From Neolewinella xylanilytica (lineage in GTDB: Bacteria; Bacteroidota; Bacteroidia; Chitinophagales; Saprospiraceae): a stretch of 64,000 bases of DNA. Positions 19,304-27,851 of the stretch are shown one piece after another. Below the pieces are notes generated by a model that saw only the letters and a program-made list of their open reading frames with translations, did not search any database and was not told the origin of the DNA. Within the stretch, counting starts at the first letter, position 1. Every line of letters begins with the position of its first letter. The stretch lies in NCBI RefSeq assembly GCF_002934605.1, contig NZ_PTJC01000005.1:2354184-2418183 (forward strand), written 5' to 3'. Made by a program: the position numbers and the translations under genes.

Positions 19304-19846
19304 TTATTCCGCCAACCACTTGATCTCCGCGATTCCGCCTAGCTTTCCCAGGTACCGGGCTAGCACGAAGAGGTAATCGCTCAACCGATTGACGTAAACT
19401 ACGGCGGTGGTGTCCACTCCGTCAAGGACGACGATCCTGCGCTCCGCCCGCCGACAAACGGTCCGCGCCAAGTGGGCAAAACTTACCGCCTGAGATCCCC
19501 CCGGTAGGATAAAGTGCGTCATTTTTGGGAGACTACGGTCCATTTCATCCATGTATGCCTCGAGCGCGGTAGCGGCGTCGGCGGAGAGCCGGTAGCTTCC
19601 TTCCGGCCGGTCGTCCGCCAGCATGGCGCCGAGCGAGAATAACTCCCGTTGGAGTTCGAGGAGCTGTTCGCGAATGTGCATGTAGGTCGACTCGCCTTCC
19701 GGTACGTGATCCCGTAATACTCCCAGGCAGGCGTTTAGCTCGTCCACTGTTCCGTATGCTTCCACCCGTAGGTCGGCTTTACTGACGCGACGGCCGCTGA
19801 ATAAGCCGGTTTCCCCGCCGTCGCCGGTCCGGGTATAGATCTTCAT
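19304..19846 (-). CDS. cob(I)yrinic acid a,c-diamide adenosyltransferase, PduO type
   Basis: ATP:cob(I)alamin adenosyltransferase of 180 residues. It transfers adenosyl to corrinoid cobalt to give coenzyme B12. The N-terminal ATP-binding signature KIYTRTGDGGETGLFSG, the block EAYGTVDELNACLG and the C-terminal CRRAERR and NRLSDYLFVLAR are all present, so it should be active. Its ATG overlaps the lpxD stop (ATGA, 19843-19846), meaning coupled translation with a lipid A gene, an unusual pairing. No other cobalamin biosynthesis genes are in the window, so it may serve salvage for a B12-dependent mutase elsewhere. Confidence 0.92.
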   Translation of the reverse strand: MKIYTRTGDGGETGLFSGRRVSKADLRVEAYGTVDELNACLGVLRDHVPEGESTYMHIREQLLELQRELFSLGAMLADDRPEGSYRLSADAATALEAYMDEMDRSLPKMTHFILPGGSQAVSFAHLARTVCRRAERRIVVLDGVDTTAVVYVNRLSDYLFVLARYLGKLGGIAEIKWLAE

Positions 19847-20874
19847 TTTTCGAGGATTTTTTCGAGTTGGGCCACTCGTTTGTAGAGTTCCGGCAAACGG
19901 GAAAACACGATCGAGCTTTTAATCCAGTCGCGGTAACCGAATGCCGGGGAGCCCGCCAGTGCCTGGCCGGGTTCCTTGATGTGGCGGGCGATACCGGACT
20001 GGGCCTGGATGTTGGTACCGTCCGCGATGGTCAAATGCCCGGCAAACCCAACTTGGCCACCGATGCGGCAGTTGGCACCGATCTTGGTTGAGCCGGCTAC
20101 ACCCGCCTGGGCGGCAATGACGGTATTGCGACCGATTTCTACGTTATGGCCGATCTGGATCAGGTTGTCGAGTTTAACGCCGCGGCGGATAACGGTGGAG
20201 CCCATCGTGGCCCGATCGACGGTGGTATTCGAGCCGATCTCCACCTCGTCTTCCAGTACCACGTTGCCTACCTGGGGTACTTTTTGGTTGTTCCCCTCTC
20301 CGTCCGGCAAGAAACCGAAGCCATCGGCACCGATCACGACGTTGGCGTGTAGGATGCAGTTGTTGCCTACCACGCAGTCGCGCAGAATTCGGGCACCGGG
20401 ATATATGGTGCAGTTGTTCCCGATCCGCACGTTGGGCCCGATAAACACCTGGTCGAGCACAACGGTCCCGGCACCGATGAATGCTTTCTCGCTGACGACG
20501 GTGAATTTTCCGATCCGTACCCGCTCCCCCAGCCGTGCCGTAGCGTCCACCGCCGCGTGCTGGCTGACTTGCCGCACCGTCTGGGCGGCCTCATCCTGCT
20601 GGTACACCTGCAGGAGGCCGGAGACGGTTTCGTAGACGTTGTCCACCCGAAGCAGGGTAGGGGAGATCGGTTTTCGCGGCTGGAAGTCGCGACTTACGAG
20701 CACGGCGGTCGCTTTGGTTTCGTAGAGGTGGTGTTCGTAAGCGGGGTTGGCCAGAAAAGTGATCTGGCCGGAGCCGGCTTCTTCAATACGTGCCGGACCG
20801 GTGATGATCACCTCCGGGTCGCCATCGATGGTGGCGTCAATCATCCTGGCCAGGGCGGCGGCGGAAATTTGCAT
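19843..20874 (-). CDS. lpxD: UDP-3-O-acylglucosamine N-acyltransferase LpxD
   Basis: Third enzyme of lipid A synthesis, adding the N-linked 3-hydroxyacyl chain. From ATG 20874 the protein has 343 residues, the normal size: N-terminal UDP-GlcNAc-binding domain (ITFLANPAYEHHLYET), then a left-handed beta helix of hexapeptide repeats (for example IGKFTVVSEKAFIGAGTVV), the catalytic His in LHANVVIGADGFGF, and a C-terminal helix for ACP contact. The frame further upstream to 21183 belongs to the preceding small gene's region and is rejected. It lies 17 nt after that small gene and overlaps the adenosyltransferase start by 4 nt, so a three-gene operon is likely. Confidence 0.95.
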   Translation of the reverse strand: MQISAAALARMIDATIDGDPEVIITGPARIEEAGSGQITFLANPAYEHHLYETKATAVLVSRDFQPRKPISPTLLRVDNVYETVSGLLQVYQQDEAAQTVRQVSQHAAVDATARLGERVRIGKFTVVSEKAFIGAGTVVLDQVFIGPNVRIGNNCTIYPGARILRDCVVGNNCILHANVVIGADGFGFLPDGEGNNQKVPQVGNVVLEDEVEIGSNTTVDRATMGSTVIRRGVKLDNLIQIGHNVEIGRNTVIAAQAGVAGSTKIGANCRIGGQVGFAGHLTIADGTNIQAQSGIARHIKEPGQALAGSPAFGYRDWIKSSIVFSRLPELYKRVAQLEKILEK

Positions 20875-20891
20875 AATGAGCTTTAAGGTAA

Positions 20892-21176
20892 TTAGATGAT
20901 CTGGGGAAGATCCGTATTCGGATCCTCCGGTGGGGTGATCCGGTGAAGTACTTCGGTCTGGATGCGCTGCATCTCGGTGAATTGCCGCAGCACCGCCGAG
21001 CGAAAGTCCTCGTTCACGTACGCCCGCAGATGCCCCATATTCGACAATCGTTCCCCCTTTCGGAAGCGGTAGATCTGGGTGATGCCTCCGAGCTCGAACT
21101 GTACCGGATAGCGACCGTCGTTTTCGAAAACGGTGATTTGCATCCGGGGATCCGGCAACCGACCAATTATGCGCAT
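20892..21176 (-). CDS. small conserved protein of unknown function upstream of lpxD
   Basis: About 94 residues if started at ATG 21176 (MRIIGRLPDPRM) or 83 residues from ATG 21143 (MQITVFENDGRYPVQFELGG). Longer starts would run into the divergent rmlD gene. It is predicted soluble, with a beta-rich first half (ITQIYRFRKGER) and a helical second half (NEDFRSAVLRQFTEMQRIQ), ending in an acidic/Pro tail. Not recognised. First gene of the operon with lpxD (17-nt gap) and the adenosyltransferase; a TACTTTTG promoter box lies 17 nt before the longer start. Confidence 0.65.
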   Translation of the reverse strand: MRIIGRLPDPRMQITVFENDGRYPVQFELGGITQIYRFRKGERLSNMGHLRAYVNEDFRSAVLRQFTEMQRIQTEVLHRITPPEDPNTDLPQII

Positions 21177-21193
21177 GCAGCAATCATTTGCAG

Positions 21194-21201
21194 CAAAAGT
21201 A
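21194..21201 (-). promoter_or_regulatory. -7 box TACTTTTG for the lpxD operon
   Basis: Reads TACTTTTG on the minus strand, a match to TAnnTTTG, 17 nt before ATG 21176. It lies back to back with the rmlD promoter. Confidence 0.5.
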
Positions 21202-21248
21202 GGGAAAGGCGGGCCAATGCATGCAGTGGCGGTCCTGGCGCAATCTAT

Positions 21249-21256
21249 TACCTTTG
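21249..21256 (+). promoter_or_regulatory. -7 box TACCTTTG for rmlD, leaderless geometry
   Basis: TACCTTTG ends 5 nt before ATG 21262 (sequence after the box: CGGCA, then ATG). Transcription would begin at or next to the start codon. Confidence 0.55.
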
Positions 21257-21261
21257 CGGCA

Positions 21262-22140
21262 ATGAAAAGAGTAATGATCACGGGGGGCGGCGGACAGCTC
21301 GGTCAAAAACTGATCGGGGCCGCGAAGTTGGCTCCTCAGGACTGGCGGATCTTCGCCTACAATCGGTCTACCCTCGATATCACCAAAAGTGAGGATATCG
21401 AGGCGGCCCTGGCGGAGGCGCGGCCCGACGTCTGCTTCAATGCCGCGGCCTACACCGCCGTCGACCGTGCCGAATCGGATGCGGAGAAGGCAAGATCGGT
21501 CAACGTGGAAGGAACCCGCCGGCTCGCACTGGCCTGTTACGAAGCCGGCATCGACTTTGTCCATTTCAGCACCGATTACGTCTACGCCGACGGCTACAAT
21601 CGTCCGCTCACCGAAGCGGATCGCACGGAAGGCACTAGCGTGTACGCCAAAACCAAACTGCAGGGCGAACAGGAAGTGCTCCGTTGTCACCCCAATGCGT
21701 ACATCATCCGTACGAGTTGGGTCTACGCGGAGTACGGCGAAAATTTTGTCCGCACCATGGTGCGCCTCGGCCGGGAGCGCGAAGAGCTGAGCGTTGTCTG
21801 TGATCAGGTCGGCTCGCCGACGTACGCGGCCGACCTGGCCGCCGCGGCGATCAGCCTGGCTACCTCGGGCGCCGAACCGGGAGTGTACAACTACGGCAAC
21901 AGCGGCGTGTGTTCCTGGTATGACTTCGCCAAGGCCATTCACGAGATGGCCGGTATAATGTGCCACGTCAAACCGATTCCCTCCAGTCAGTATCCCACCC
22001 CGGCCCGCCGGCCACACTACAGCGTGCTCGATACTCGGAAGATCGGTAACGTAGTCGGAACGCCGCGCCACTGGCGGGAGGCCCTCGCCGATTGCATGGC
22101 ACGTTTAGAAAAGATCAGCGCCGCAGCGGCCCCGGTTTAG
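21262..22140 (+). CDS. rfbD: dTDP-4-dehydrorhamnose reductase
   Basis: Last enzyme of dTDP-L-rhamnose synthesis for surface polysaccharides: NADPH-dependent reduction of the 4-keto sugar. With ATG 21262 it has 292 residues. Seen: Rossmann motif MITGGGGQLGQKL, FNAAAYTAVDRAE, STDYVYADG and the SDR catalytic YAKTKLQGE (Tyr and Lys), YIIRTSWVY and a C-terminal RPHYSVLDTRK substrate block. The frame extends upstream to 21133, but the promoter box at 21249 and the family N-terminus fix the start. rmlABC are not adjacent. It converges on argB with a 4-nt overlap of stop codons. Confidence 0.93.
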   Translation: MKRVMITGGGGQLGQKLIGAAKLAPQDWRIFAYNRSTLDITKSEDIEAALAEARPDVCFNAAAYTAVDRAESDAEKARSVNVEGTRRLALACYEAGIDFVHFSTDYVYADGYNRPLTEADRTEGTSVYAKTKLQGEQEVLRCHPNAYIIRTSWVYAEYGENFVRTMVRLGREREELSVVCDQVGSPTYAADLAAAAISLATSGAEPGVYNYGNSGVCSWYDFAKAIHEMAGIMCHVKPIPSSQYPTPARRPHYSVLDTRKIGNVVGTPRHWREALADCMARLEKISAAAAPV

Positions 22141-22904
22141 GAACTTTGGATGCGGGTTCCCCGCCCCGACCGCAGGGCCGCGATATTGCCGATCACCACG
22201 CTGTCGACACCCCCGTCGATCGCCCGGAAGGCGTTGTCGAGTTTGGGGATCATGCCGTCGCTGATGACGCCCGTCGCACGGTATTCCGCGTAGGTGTCCC
22301 GGTTTAGGTGGGGGATAACGGATTCGGGATCGTTGATGTCCTGAAGCACCCCCGGCAGTTCGAAGCAGTAATCCAACCGTACCCGGTGACCGGCACCCGC
22401 CAGGGCCTTGGCGGCTTCGTTGGCGATGGTATCCGCGTTCGTATTGAGCAGTTGACCGTGTCGGTCGTGGGTAATGGGGCAAAGTACCGGTCTTAGTCCC
22501 AACCGCAGCAGGGCGTCGAGCAGTGGCGCGTTTACGGCTACTACGTCGCCGGCATAGCCGTAATCGATGTCACCCGCCGGCCGTTTGGTTGCCAGCACCG
22601 CGTTGCCGTCCGCGCCACTCAGGCCGATGGCATTCGTGCCCCGCGACTGCAACTGGGCAACGATATCCTTATTGATGGTACCGGCGTAGACCATGGTGAC
22701 TACCTCCAGGGAAGCTTGGTCGGTAATGCGCCGGCCATTCGTCATTTTGGGTGCCATCCCCATTGCGCGGAGCACTTCGTCAGCCCGCCGACCACCCCCG
22801 TGGACTAGCACGGCGGGCTCGACCAAACCGGAGAAGTAGTCCAGCGCTTCGTACAGGGTGGCAGGGTTGTTGAGGACGTTACCGCCAATTTTTACTACGA
22901 CCAT
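22137..22904 (-). CDS. argB: acetylglutamate kinase (N-acetyl/N-succinyl type)
   Basis: Amino-acid kinase-fold enzyme phosphorylating N-acyl-glutamate in arginine synthesis, 255 residues. Family blocks seen: VVVKIGGNVLNN (nucleotide loop), VLVHGGGRRADEVL, GRRITDQASLEVVTMVYAG, GLSGADGNAV, a late LNTNADTIANEAAKAL and the terminal MIPKLDNAFRAIDGGVDSV. In Bacteroidetes the acyl group may be succinyl instead of acetyl; the sequence does not let me decide. No other arg genes are near. Start at 22904 gives MVVVKIGG. Confidence 0.93.
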   Translation of the reverse strand: MVVVKIGGNVLNNPATLYEALDYFSGLVEPAVLVHGGGRRADEVLRAMGMAPKMTNGRRITDQASLEVVTMVYAGTINKDIVAQLQSRGTNAIGLSGADGNAVLATKRPAGDIDYGYAGDVVAVNAPLLDALLRLGLRPVLCPITHDRHGQLLNTNADTIANEAAKALAGAGHRVRLDYCFELPGVLQDINDPESVIPHLNRDTYAEYRATGVISDGMIPKLDNAFRAIDGGVDSVVIGNIAALRSGRGTRIQSS

Positions 22905-22913
22905 GGCGCAAAA

Positions 22914-23894
22914 CTACTCATAAACCGGCTCCACGCTGTATCCCTCGGCCCGTAGTAAGGCGATAACGCCGTGCTCACCGCCGAGGTGGCCCGCACCCAC
23001 CGCGTACATCGACGGTAGCGAAGCAAGCCGATCGATGATGTTGGGTACCCAACTTTCGTTGCGCCGGATCACTAGCATCTCCTCGAAATCCCCGAAGCCT
23101 TCGCTTTCACTGGTGATGAGGGCCGACATCTCGGCTACCGATTTCCTTTTGTACATATCCACCATCTGGTCGAACTGGCTGTCTCCTTCTTCCATCTGGG
23201 AGCCCATATCGTTTTCGATGGCCTGGAAGAGCATCTCCGCCTGAACGGTGTAGGGGATGCTGTCAAACAGCCCAAGCTGAAAATCTATGGTTTCCAGCCC
23301 GCTGATTTGCTTTTCGCCGGCTTCGGCAATCTTGGTCAGCTCCAGCTCGTAGCTCTTGGTGCCACCCTCCTCGGCGCCGCCACCGAAGGGGTTGCCCGCA
23401 CCCATATCCTGGCCGACCATAGCGGAAAGGAACATCGGCTTCATGCGCTCGAAAAACATGAAGGGAAGCCCCATGTCGGTGAAGTACGTCTTCACGCTGT
23501 CGTACCGCGCCGCCGGGAGCAGGTCCCGCAGGGAGGTGTCGTTGCGCATGTTGATCTTATTCATCATGCCCATCATAGTGGCGGGGTTCGTCATTTCCCG
23601 GGGGTCGACCTCAAAGAGGACCTCGTCAACGTCGTTCATCGACTGTATGACGTGGCTTTGGAGGAAATAATCTTCGGCGGGGATGAGGTGGATCGTCCCG
23701 AACAGGTAGCTCGGATTCGATACGTTAGCGCCCGATATCCGCCAGAGCAGACTGGTATCCTCGGTAGTGGGAATTTGAAATACGGCCTCGCTCCGGTCTA
23801 GATCCGTCGGGGCGGTTCCCTGAGCGTCGACGGCGGTAGTAAACGTCAGACCGAATAGGGCCAGAAAGGCTTTAACGGGAATGGACATGCGCAT
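22914..23894 (-). CDS. TraB/GumN family protein
   Basis: An exported protein of about 326 residues with a signal peptide (residues 1 to about 25, ending AVDAQG). The GTIHLIP motif (conserved GxxH of the TraB/GumN/Tiki family), SYLFGTIHL, and the C-terminal AVGAGHLGGEHGVIALLRAEGY carry the two histidine/Glu clusters thought to build the metal-dependent protease-like site. Activity in bacteria is unproven. Starts at 23900, 23894 or 23888 are all in frame; 23894 or 23888 give the best signal peptide. It is 9 nt from argB on the same strand, so co-transcription is possible though no functional link is evident. Confidence 0.85.
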   Translation of the reverse strand: MRMSIPVKAFLALFGLTFTTAVDAQGTAPTDLDRSEAVFQIPTTEDTSLLWRISGANVSNPSYLFGTIHLIPAEDYFLQSHVIQSMNDVDEVLFEVDPREMTNPATMMGMMNKINMRNDTSLRDLLPAARYDSVKTYFTDMGLPFMFFERMKPMFLSAMVGQDMGAGNPFGGGAEEGGTKSYELELTKIAEAGEKQISGLETIDFQLGLFDSIPYTVQAEMLFQAIENDMGSQMEEGDSQFDQMVDMYKRKSVAEMSALITSESEGFGDFEEMLVIRRNESWVPNIIDRLASLPSMYAVGAGHLGGEHGVIALLRAEGYSVEPVYE

Positions 23895-23995
23895 TATCAA
23901 GAGCTTGAGCGGCTACCCGCCGCCGGTTGTAAAAAGGCGCCGGGCTTGGAAAAGTTGATCGAACAACTCTCGCTGCCGCGTCCCCGCCCTAATCG

Positions 23996-24003
23996 TACCT
24001 TTG
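23996..24003 (+). promoter_or_regulatory. -7 box TACCTTTG for doxX-like gene, leaderless geometry
   Basis: TACCTTTG followed by CGCAA and ATG 24009, the same spacing as at rmlD. This fixes the start codon inside a longer open frame. Confidence 0.55.
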
Positions 24004-24008
24004 CGCAA

Positions 24009-24431
24009 ATGCAACACATCTTCGATCTTATCGGCCGGATTCTGCTTTCGTTCATCTTCTTTTTCGAGGCTTACGATTACTTTGCTTTCGAACAGCTGAA
24101 CCGGCGGGCGATGACCATCTACGGGTTGACCTGGAACCAGGATTTTCTCCTGTACGGTGCCATTCTCCTCCTCTTCCTCGGGGGGCTGATGATACTGCTC
24201 GGCTACCGGATGCGATTCGGCGCCTTGCTGCTGCTGGTTTACTGGATTCCGCTAACCTTTATCGTGCACGATTTTTGGAATGAGGGGGAGGGAACGGAAG
24301 CATTTCGGCTCCAAAGCCTGTTCTTTATGAAGAACCTGGCCATCATGGGCGGCCTGCTCCTGGCGGCGACCCACGTTAGCGGTAAGTACCGCCTCCGGCG
24401 TCTCTTCGCTACGACAAACGTGCGTAGCTAA
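24009..24431 (+). CDS. DoxX family membrane protein
   Basis: A 140-residue, four-helix membrane protein from ATG 24009 (MQHIFDLIGRILLSFIFFFE). The features match DoxX: GRILLSFIFFFEAYDYF, a long second helix FLLYGAILLLFLGGLMILLGYRMRFGALLL, PLTFIVHDFW and FMKNLAIMGGLLLAATH. DoxX proteins are linked to quinone/redox or thiol stress in the membrane, but the role is loosely defined. The open frame begins at 23946, but the TACCTTTG box inside that extension and the family N-terminus support 24009. It ends 5 nt from the convergent enoyl-CoA hydratase gene. Confidence 0.85.
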   Translation: MQHIFDLIGRILLSFIFFFEAYDYFAFEQLNRRAMTIYGLTWNQDFLLYGAILLLFLGGLMILLGYRMRFGALLLLVYWIPLTFIVHDFWNEGEGTEAFRLQSLFFMKNLAIMGGLLLAATHVSGKYRLRRLFATTNVRS

Positions 24432-24436
24432 GGGCA

Positions 24437-25204
24437 TTACCTGAGCTTACTCACGAACAGCTCCATCATGTGCTTGAAGACCGGATCGCTGAAATCTTCG
24501 GCGATGACGTCCACCATTTCCTCGATTTGGTAGTCCACCGACGCGAGTAAGCCCCGGCGCAAATATCGTTTGGTTCGTTTAAATACCGGCGGATGCACCC
24601 CCGCCAGCTTCCGACAGTACGCCGTAGCCCGCGGAAGCACCTCGTCGACCTCAAGGGTTTCGTGCACCAAACCGTGACGCACCGCGTCGTCGCCGGTGTA
24701 CATCCGCGCGCCCTGGATGTCGGCCCACGCCCGGGCCTCACCGAGGTAATACGCGTAGATGTCCGCCATCATCCGCGGGATCTGCAGGCTCATGTTGAAC
24801 TCGTTCATCCCGACCGTGTGTTTTTCCCCCCTGGCCATAATCCGGTAGTCGGCCGTCAGGGCGAGGATCGTTCCCCCCGCCGGGGCGTAGCCGGTGATAG
24901 CCGCAACCATTGGTTTGTTAAAGCGGACCATCGTTTGTAGGGCAGACAGGTAAGCAGAGAAAAATTCGGCGAGCTCTTCCTGGTTGCTGGTGGCCAGCAG
25001 CATTACGTCCAGGCCGGCGCAGAAGCAGTGGGGGCGCCCGGCGAGCACTACCCCGTCAACGGTGTCGTTCCCGTCCAGTTCTAAGAATACGGACCGGAGA
25101 TCCTGTGCTAAAGCCGTGTTAATGGCATTGACCTTGCCGTTGGCGAGGGTCACGGTGGCCAATCGGTCGTCGATGGTTAGGTCAAGCGTAGAAAAATCAG
25201 GCAT
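24437..25204 (-). CDS. enoyl-CoA hydratase/isomerase family protein
   Basis: Crotonase-fold protein of 255 residues acting on acyl-CoA thioesters. Seen: VNAINTALAQDL, oxyanion block FCAGLDVMLL, and GYAPAGGTILALTADYRIMA, the second oxyanion-hole Gly region. The usual catalytic Glu positions of hydratases are not clearly present (here GMNEFNMSLQIPRM in the region normally FG-x-PE), so isomerase, hydrolase or another crotonase reaction is equally possible. No other beta-oxidation genes adjoin; hmgA lies on the opposite side, divergent, so both may share the intergenic control region 25205-25432. Confidence 0.85.
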   Translation of the reverse strand: MPDFSTLDLTIDDRLATVTLANGKVNAINTALAQDLRSVFLELDGNDTVDGVVLAGRPHCFCAGLDVMLLATSNQEELAEFFSAYLSALQTMVRFNKPMVAAITGYAPAGGTILALTADYRIMARGEKHTVGMNEFNMSLQIPRMMADIYAYYLGEARAWADIQGARMYTGDDAVRHGLVHETLEVDEVLPRATAYCRKLAGVHPPVFKRTKRYLRRGLLASVDYQIEEMVDVIAEDFSDPVFKHMMELFVSKLR

Positions 25205-25364
25205 AGCGGTAAGTTAATGCGTTTTGGTAGCCAAGGCGATGTACCCACTAGTATACTTGTTGGACATTATAGCGGCTCCGCGTATTTCTCCATACATGGT
25301 AGCTAGGGAAGGGGGCCTTGCTATTTAGCCCGAGGGGTAAAAGCAGGTGAAACGGAAATGTCCG

Positions 25365-25378
25365 ATGGGATGTCCCAT
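25365..25378. promoter_or_regulatory. palindrome upstream of hmgA
   Basis: ATGGGA-TG-TCCCAT, a perfect 6+2+6 inverted repeat 55-68 nt before the hmgA start, in the gap shared with the divergent crotonase gene. Candidate operator. Confidence 0.4.
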
Positions 25379-25432
25379 TTATACACAATTCTGGGTCAAA
25401 TAACGTTGTCCTAACAACAAAGTCACTGAATC

Positions 25433-26596
25433 ATGCCAATTTACCACCATCTGGGTAAGCTGCCTCCCAAGCGGCATACGCAGTTTCGAAAAGACGACGG
25501 CAGCCTCTACTTCGAGCAGTTGTTCGGCACCGTCGGTTTCGATGGGATGTCTTCCCTGATGTACCACGTCGGTCGCCCTACCCAGGTACGAAAGATCAAC
25601 GGAAAGACGGACCTGAGCCCCCGGATCGCCGAGGAGAAAACCATCACCGCCCGGAAGCTGATCGGTTTCGACGTCGCTCCCGCCGATGATTTTCTCGAAG
25701 CCCGAAAACCGCTACTCGTGAACGGAGACGTTCAGGTAGGCGTCGCCGCGCCCCGGCACAGCCTCCGCGCCTACTTTTATAAGAATGCGGATGCCGACGA
25801 ACTGCTCTTTATCCACCGCGGTACCGGCACCCTCCGTACGTTTCTCGGTAACATCCCGTTCGAGTACGGCGATTACCTAATCATTCCGCGGGGAGTGATC
25901 TACCAAATTGATTTCGATACGGAGGAGAATCGGATCTTCTTCGCCGAATCCACCGACCCGATCTACACGCCTAAGCGATACCGTAATCACTTCGGCCAAC
26001 TCCTTGAGCATTCGCCCTTTACGGAGCGTGACTACAAGTTACCCCGTGACCTGGAAACCCACGACGAAAAGGGTGAATTTATCATTAAGATTAAAAAGCA
26101 GGGTATGCTCCACGAGCTGGTTTACGCCAGCCATCCCTTCGACGTCGTGGGGTGGGACGGGTACAATTATCCCTATGGCTTTAGTATCCACAATTTCGAG
26201 CCCATCACCGGTCGCGTCCACCAGCCGCCCCCCGTCCACCAGACTTTCGAGACAAAATCCTTCGTAGTTTGCTCCTTCTGTCCGCGGATGTACGACTACC
26301 ATCCGCAGGCGATTCCGGCGCCCTATAATCACAGCAACATCGACTCCGACGAGGTCCTTTACTACGTCGACGGCGACTTTATGAGCCGCACCGGTATCGG
26401 GCCGGGCTATCTCACGCTCCATCCCGGGGGAATACCGCACGGACCGCACCCGGGCACCTACGAGGGCAGCATCGGCAAGAAGTCTACCGAAGAACTGGCG
26501 GTCATGATCGACACCTTCCGTCCGCTGCAGGTGACCGAGGAAGCCGCTAAGATTGACGACGGGAAGTACTACCAATCCTGGTTGGCCCATGAATGA
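25433..26596 (+). CDS. hmgA: homogentisate 1,2-dioxygenase
   Basis: Non-heme iron dioxygenase opening the homogentisate ring to maleylacetoacetate in tyrosine/phenylalanine breakdown. The 387 residues match the short prokaryotic form: MPIYHHLGKLPPKRHTQFRK, MSSLMYHVGRPTQV, cupin strands LLFIHRGTGTLRTFLG and YLIIPRGVIYQ, VCSFCPRMYDYHPQAIPAPYNH-type block and the Fe-ligand-bearing LHPGGIPHGPHPGTYE. Start ATG 25433 follows an AT-richer leader. The stop overlaps the fahA start by 8 nt, so the two pathway steps are translationally coupled. An isomerase for maleylacetoacetate is not in the window. Confidence 0.95.
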   Translation: MPIYHHLGKLPPKRHTQFRKDDGSLYFEQLFGTVGFDGMSSLMYHVGRPTQVRKINGKTDLSPRIAEEKTITARKLIGFDVAPADDFLEARKPLLVNGDVQVGVAAPRHSLRAYFYKNADADELLFIHRGTGTLRTFLGNIPFEYGDYLIIPRGVIYQIDFDTEENRIFFAESTDPIYTPKRYRNHFGQLLEHSPFTERDYKLPRDLETHDEKGEFIIKIKKQGMLHELVYASHPFDVVGWDGYNYPYGFSIHNFEPITGRVHQPPPVHQTFETKSFVVCSFCPRMYDYHPQAIPAPYNHSNIDSDEVLYYVDGDFMSRTGIGPGYLTLHPGGIPHGPHPGTYEGSIGKKSTEELAVMIDTFRPLQVTEEAAKIDDGKYYQSWLAHE

Positions 26597-27773
26597 GGTA
26601 CCGATTCCCCGGGGTTCCGATTTCACGCTCGCTAACCTGCCGTTCGGCATCTTTTCCACACCGGGTACTTGCCCGCGGGCGGGGATTCGCATTGGCGATC
26701 ACGTGTTGGATCTGGCGGCCCTTGCTTCCAAGCGGGTTTTCGATTTCGACGCGGAAGTCTTCTCGCGGCCCGTGCTTAATGATTTCATCGCACTGGGCCG
26801 GGAGGTAACGGACGGCGCCAGAGCGCAGGTGCAAGGCTGGCTAAGCAGGCTTCGTGAAGGCCCCGTATCCATCGCCGAACTTCTACCGATCGGTGGCGTA
26901 CACATGCACCTCCCGGTACGGGTCGGTGATTATACCGACTTCTATTCCAGCATCGAGCACGCCACCAACGTAGGCCGCATGTTCCGCGATCCGGAGCATG
27001 CGCTGTTACCGAATTGGCGGCATCTGCCGGTTGGGTATCACGGTCGCGCCTCCAGCGTGGTCGTCAGCAACACACCCATTCACCGCCCTTCCGGTCAAAT
27101 TATAGCACAAGGATCGCGGTTGCCTGTGTTTCAGCCTTCCAGGCGGCTCGATTTCGAGCTGGAAATGGCTTTCGTTGTCGGCAAGGATTCTACTCTGGGG
27201 GAACCCATTGACATTTCCTCCACGGACGAATACATTTTCGGCATGCTACTCTTCAACGACTGGTCGGCCCGGGACATTCAGCACTGGGAGTACGTGCCGC
27301 TCGGACCCTTTTTGGGCAAGAGCTTCGCCTCGTCGGTTTCCCCCTGGATCGTACCGATGGCTGCCCTTGCACCCTTCCGCACCAGCGGCCCCCCGCAACA
27401 GCCGGCGCCCCTGCCGTACCTGCGGGCGGAAGGCAACAACAACTACGACATCCATCTGGAGGTCGCGGTAAACGAAACGATCGTATGCCGGTCCAACACC
27501 CGCTACCTTTACTGGAATATGCGCCAACAACTCGCTCACCACACCAGCAACGGCTGTAACGTCCGGATTGGCGATCTGATGGCCTCGGGTACTATTTCCG
27601 GCCCGGATGCGGGTAATTTCGGCTCCCTTCTGGAAATCACGGAGAACGGCACCAAAGGGAATTTTCTCCAGGACGGGGATACGGTAACGATGACCGCCCA
27701 CGCCGGTGAGGGAGACCGACGGGTTGGTTTCGGCGCGGTGACGGGAACGATTTTGCCCGCCCGATCTGCATGA
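26589..27773 (+). CDS. fahA: fumarylacetoacetase
   Basis: Hydrolyses fumarylacetoacetate to fumarate and acetoacetate, the last tyrosine catabolic step. 394 residues from ATG 26589 (MNEVPIPRGSDF). Seen: SH3-like N-domain FGIFSTPGTCPRAGIRIGDH, then metal ligands in VGDYTDFYSS (Asp), FELEMAFVVGKD (two Glu), MLLFNDWSARDIQHWEYVP (Asp) and the catalytic-region GPFLGKSFASSVSPWIV; C-terminal MASGTISGP block. Slightly shorter than the roughly 420-residue animal enzyme. Overlaps hmgA by 8 nt, so the start at 26553 in the longer frame is rejected. Confidence 0.94.
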   Translation: MNEVPIPRGSDFTLANLPFGIFSTPGTCPRAGIRIGDHVLDLAALASKRVFDFDAEVFSRPVLNDFIALGREVTDGARAQVQGWLSRLREGPVSIAELLPIGGVHMHLPVRVGDYTDFYSSIEHATNVGRMFRDPEHALLPNWRHLPVGYHGRASSVVVSNTPIHRPSGQIIAQGSRLPVFQPSRRLDFELEMAFVVGKDSTLGEPIDISSTDEYIFGMLLFNDWSARDIQHWEYVPLGPFLGKSFASSVSPWIVPMAALAPFRTSGPPQQPAPLPYLRAEGNNNYDIHLEVAVNETIVCRSNTRYLYWNMRQQLAHHTSNGCNVRIGDLMASGTISGPDAGNFGSLLEITENGTKGNFLQDGDTVTMTAHAGEGDRRVGFGAVTGTILPARSA

Positions 27774-27851
27774 ACCCTACTGACCTTCCATCGGATATAT
27801 TTCTAGCGGACTTACCGCATCACGCTTAAATTATTTCCCGAAACCGATACC

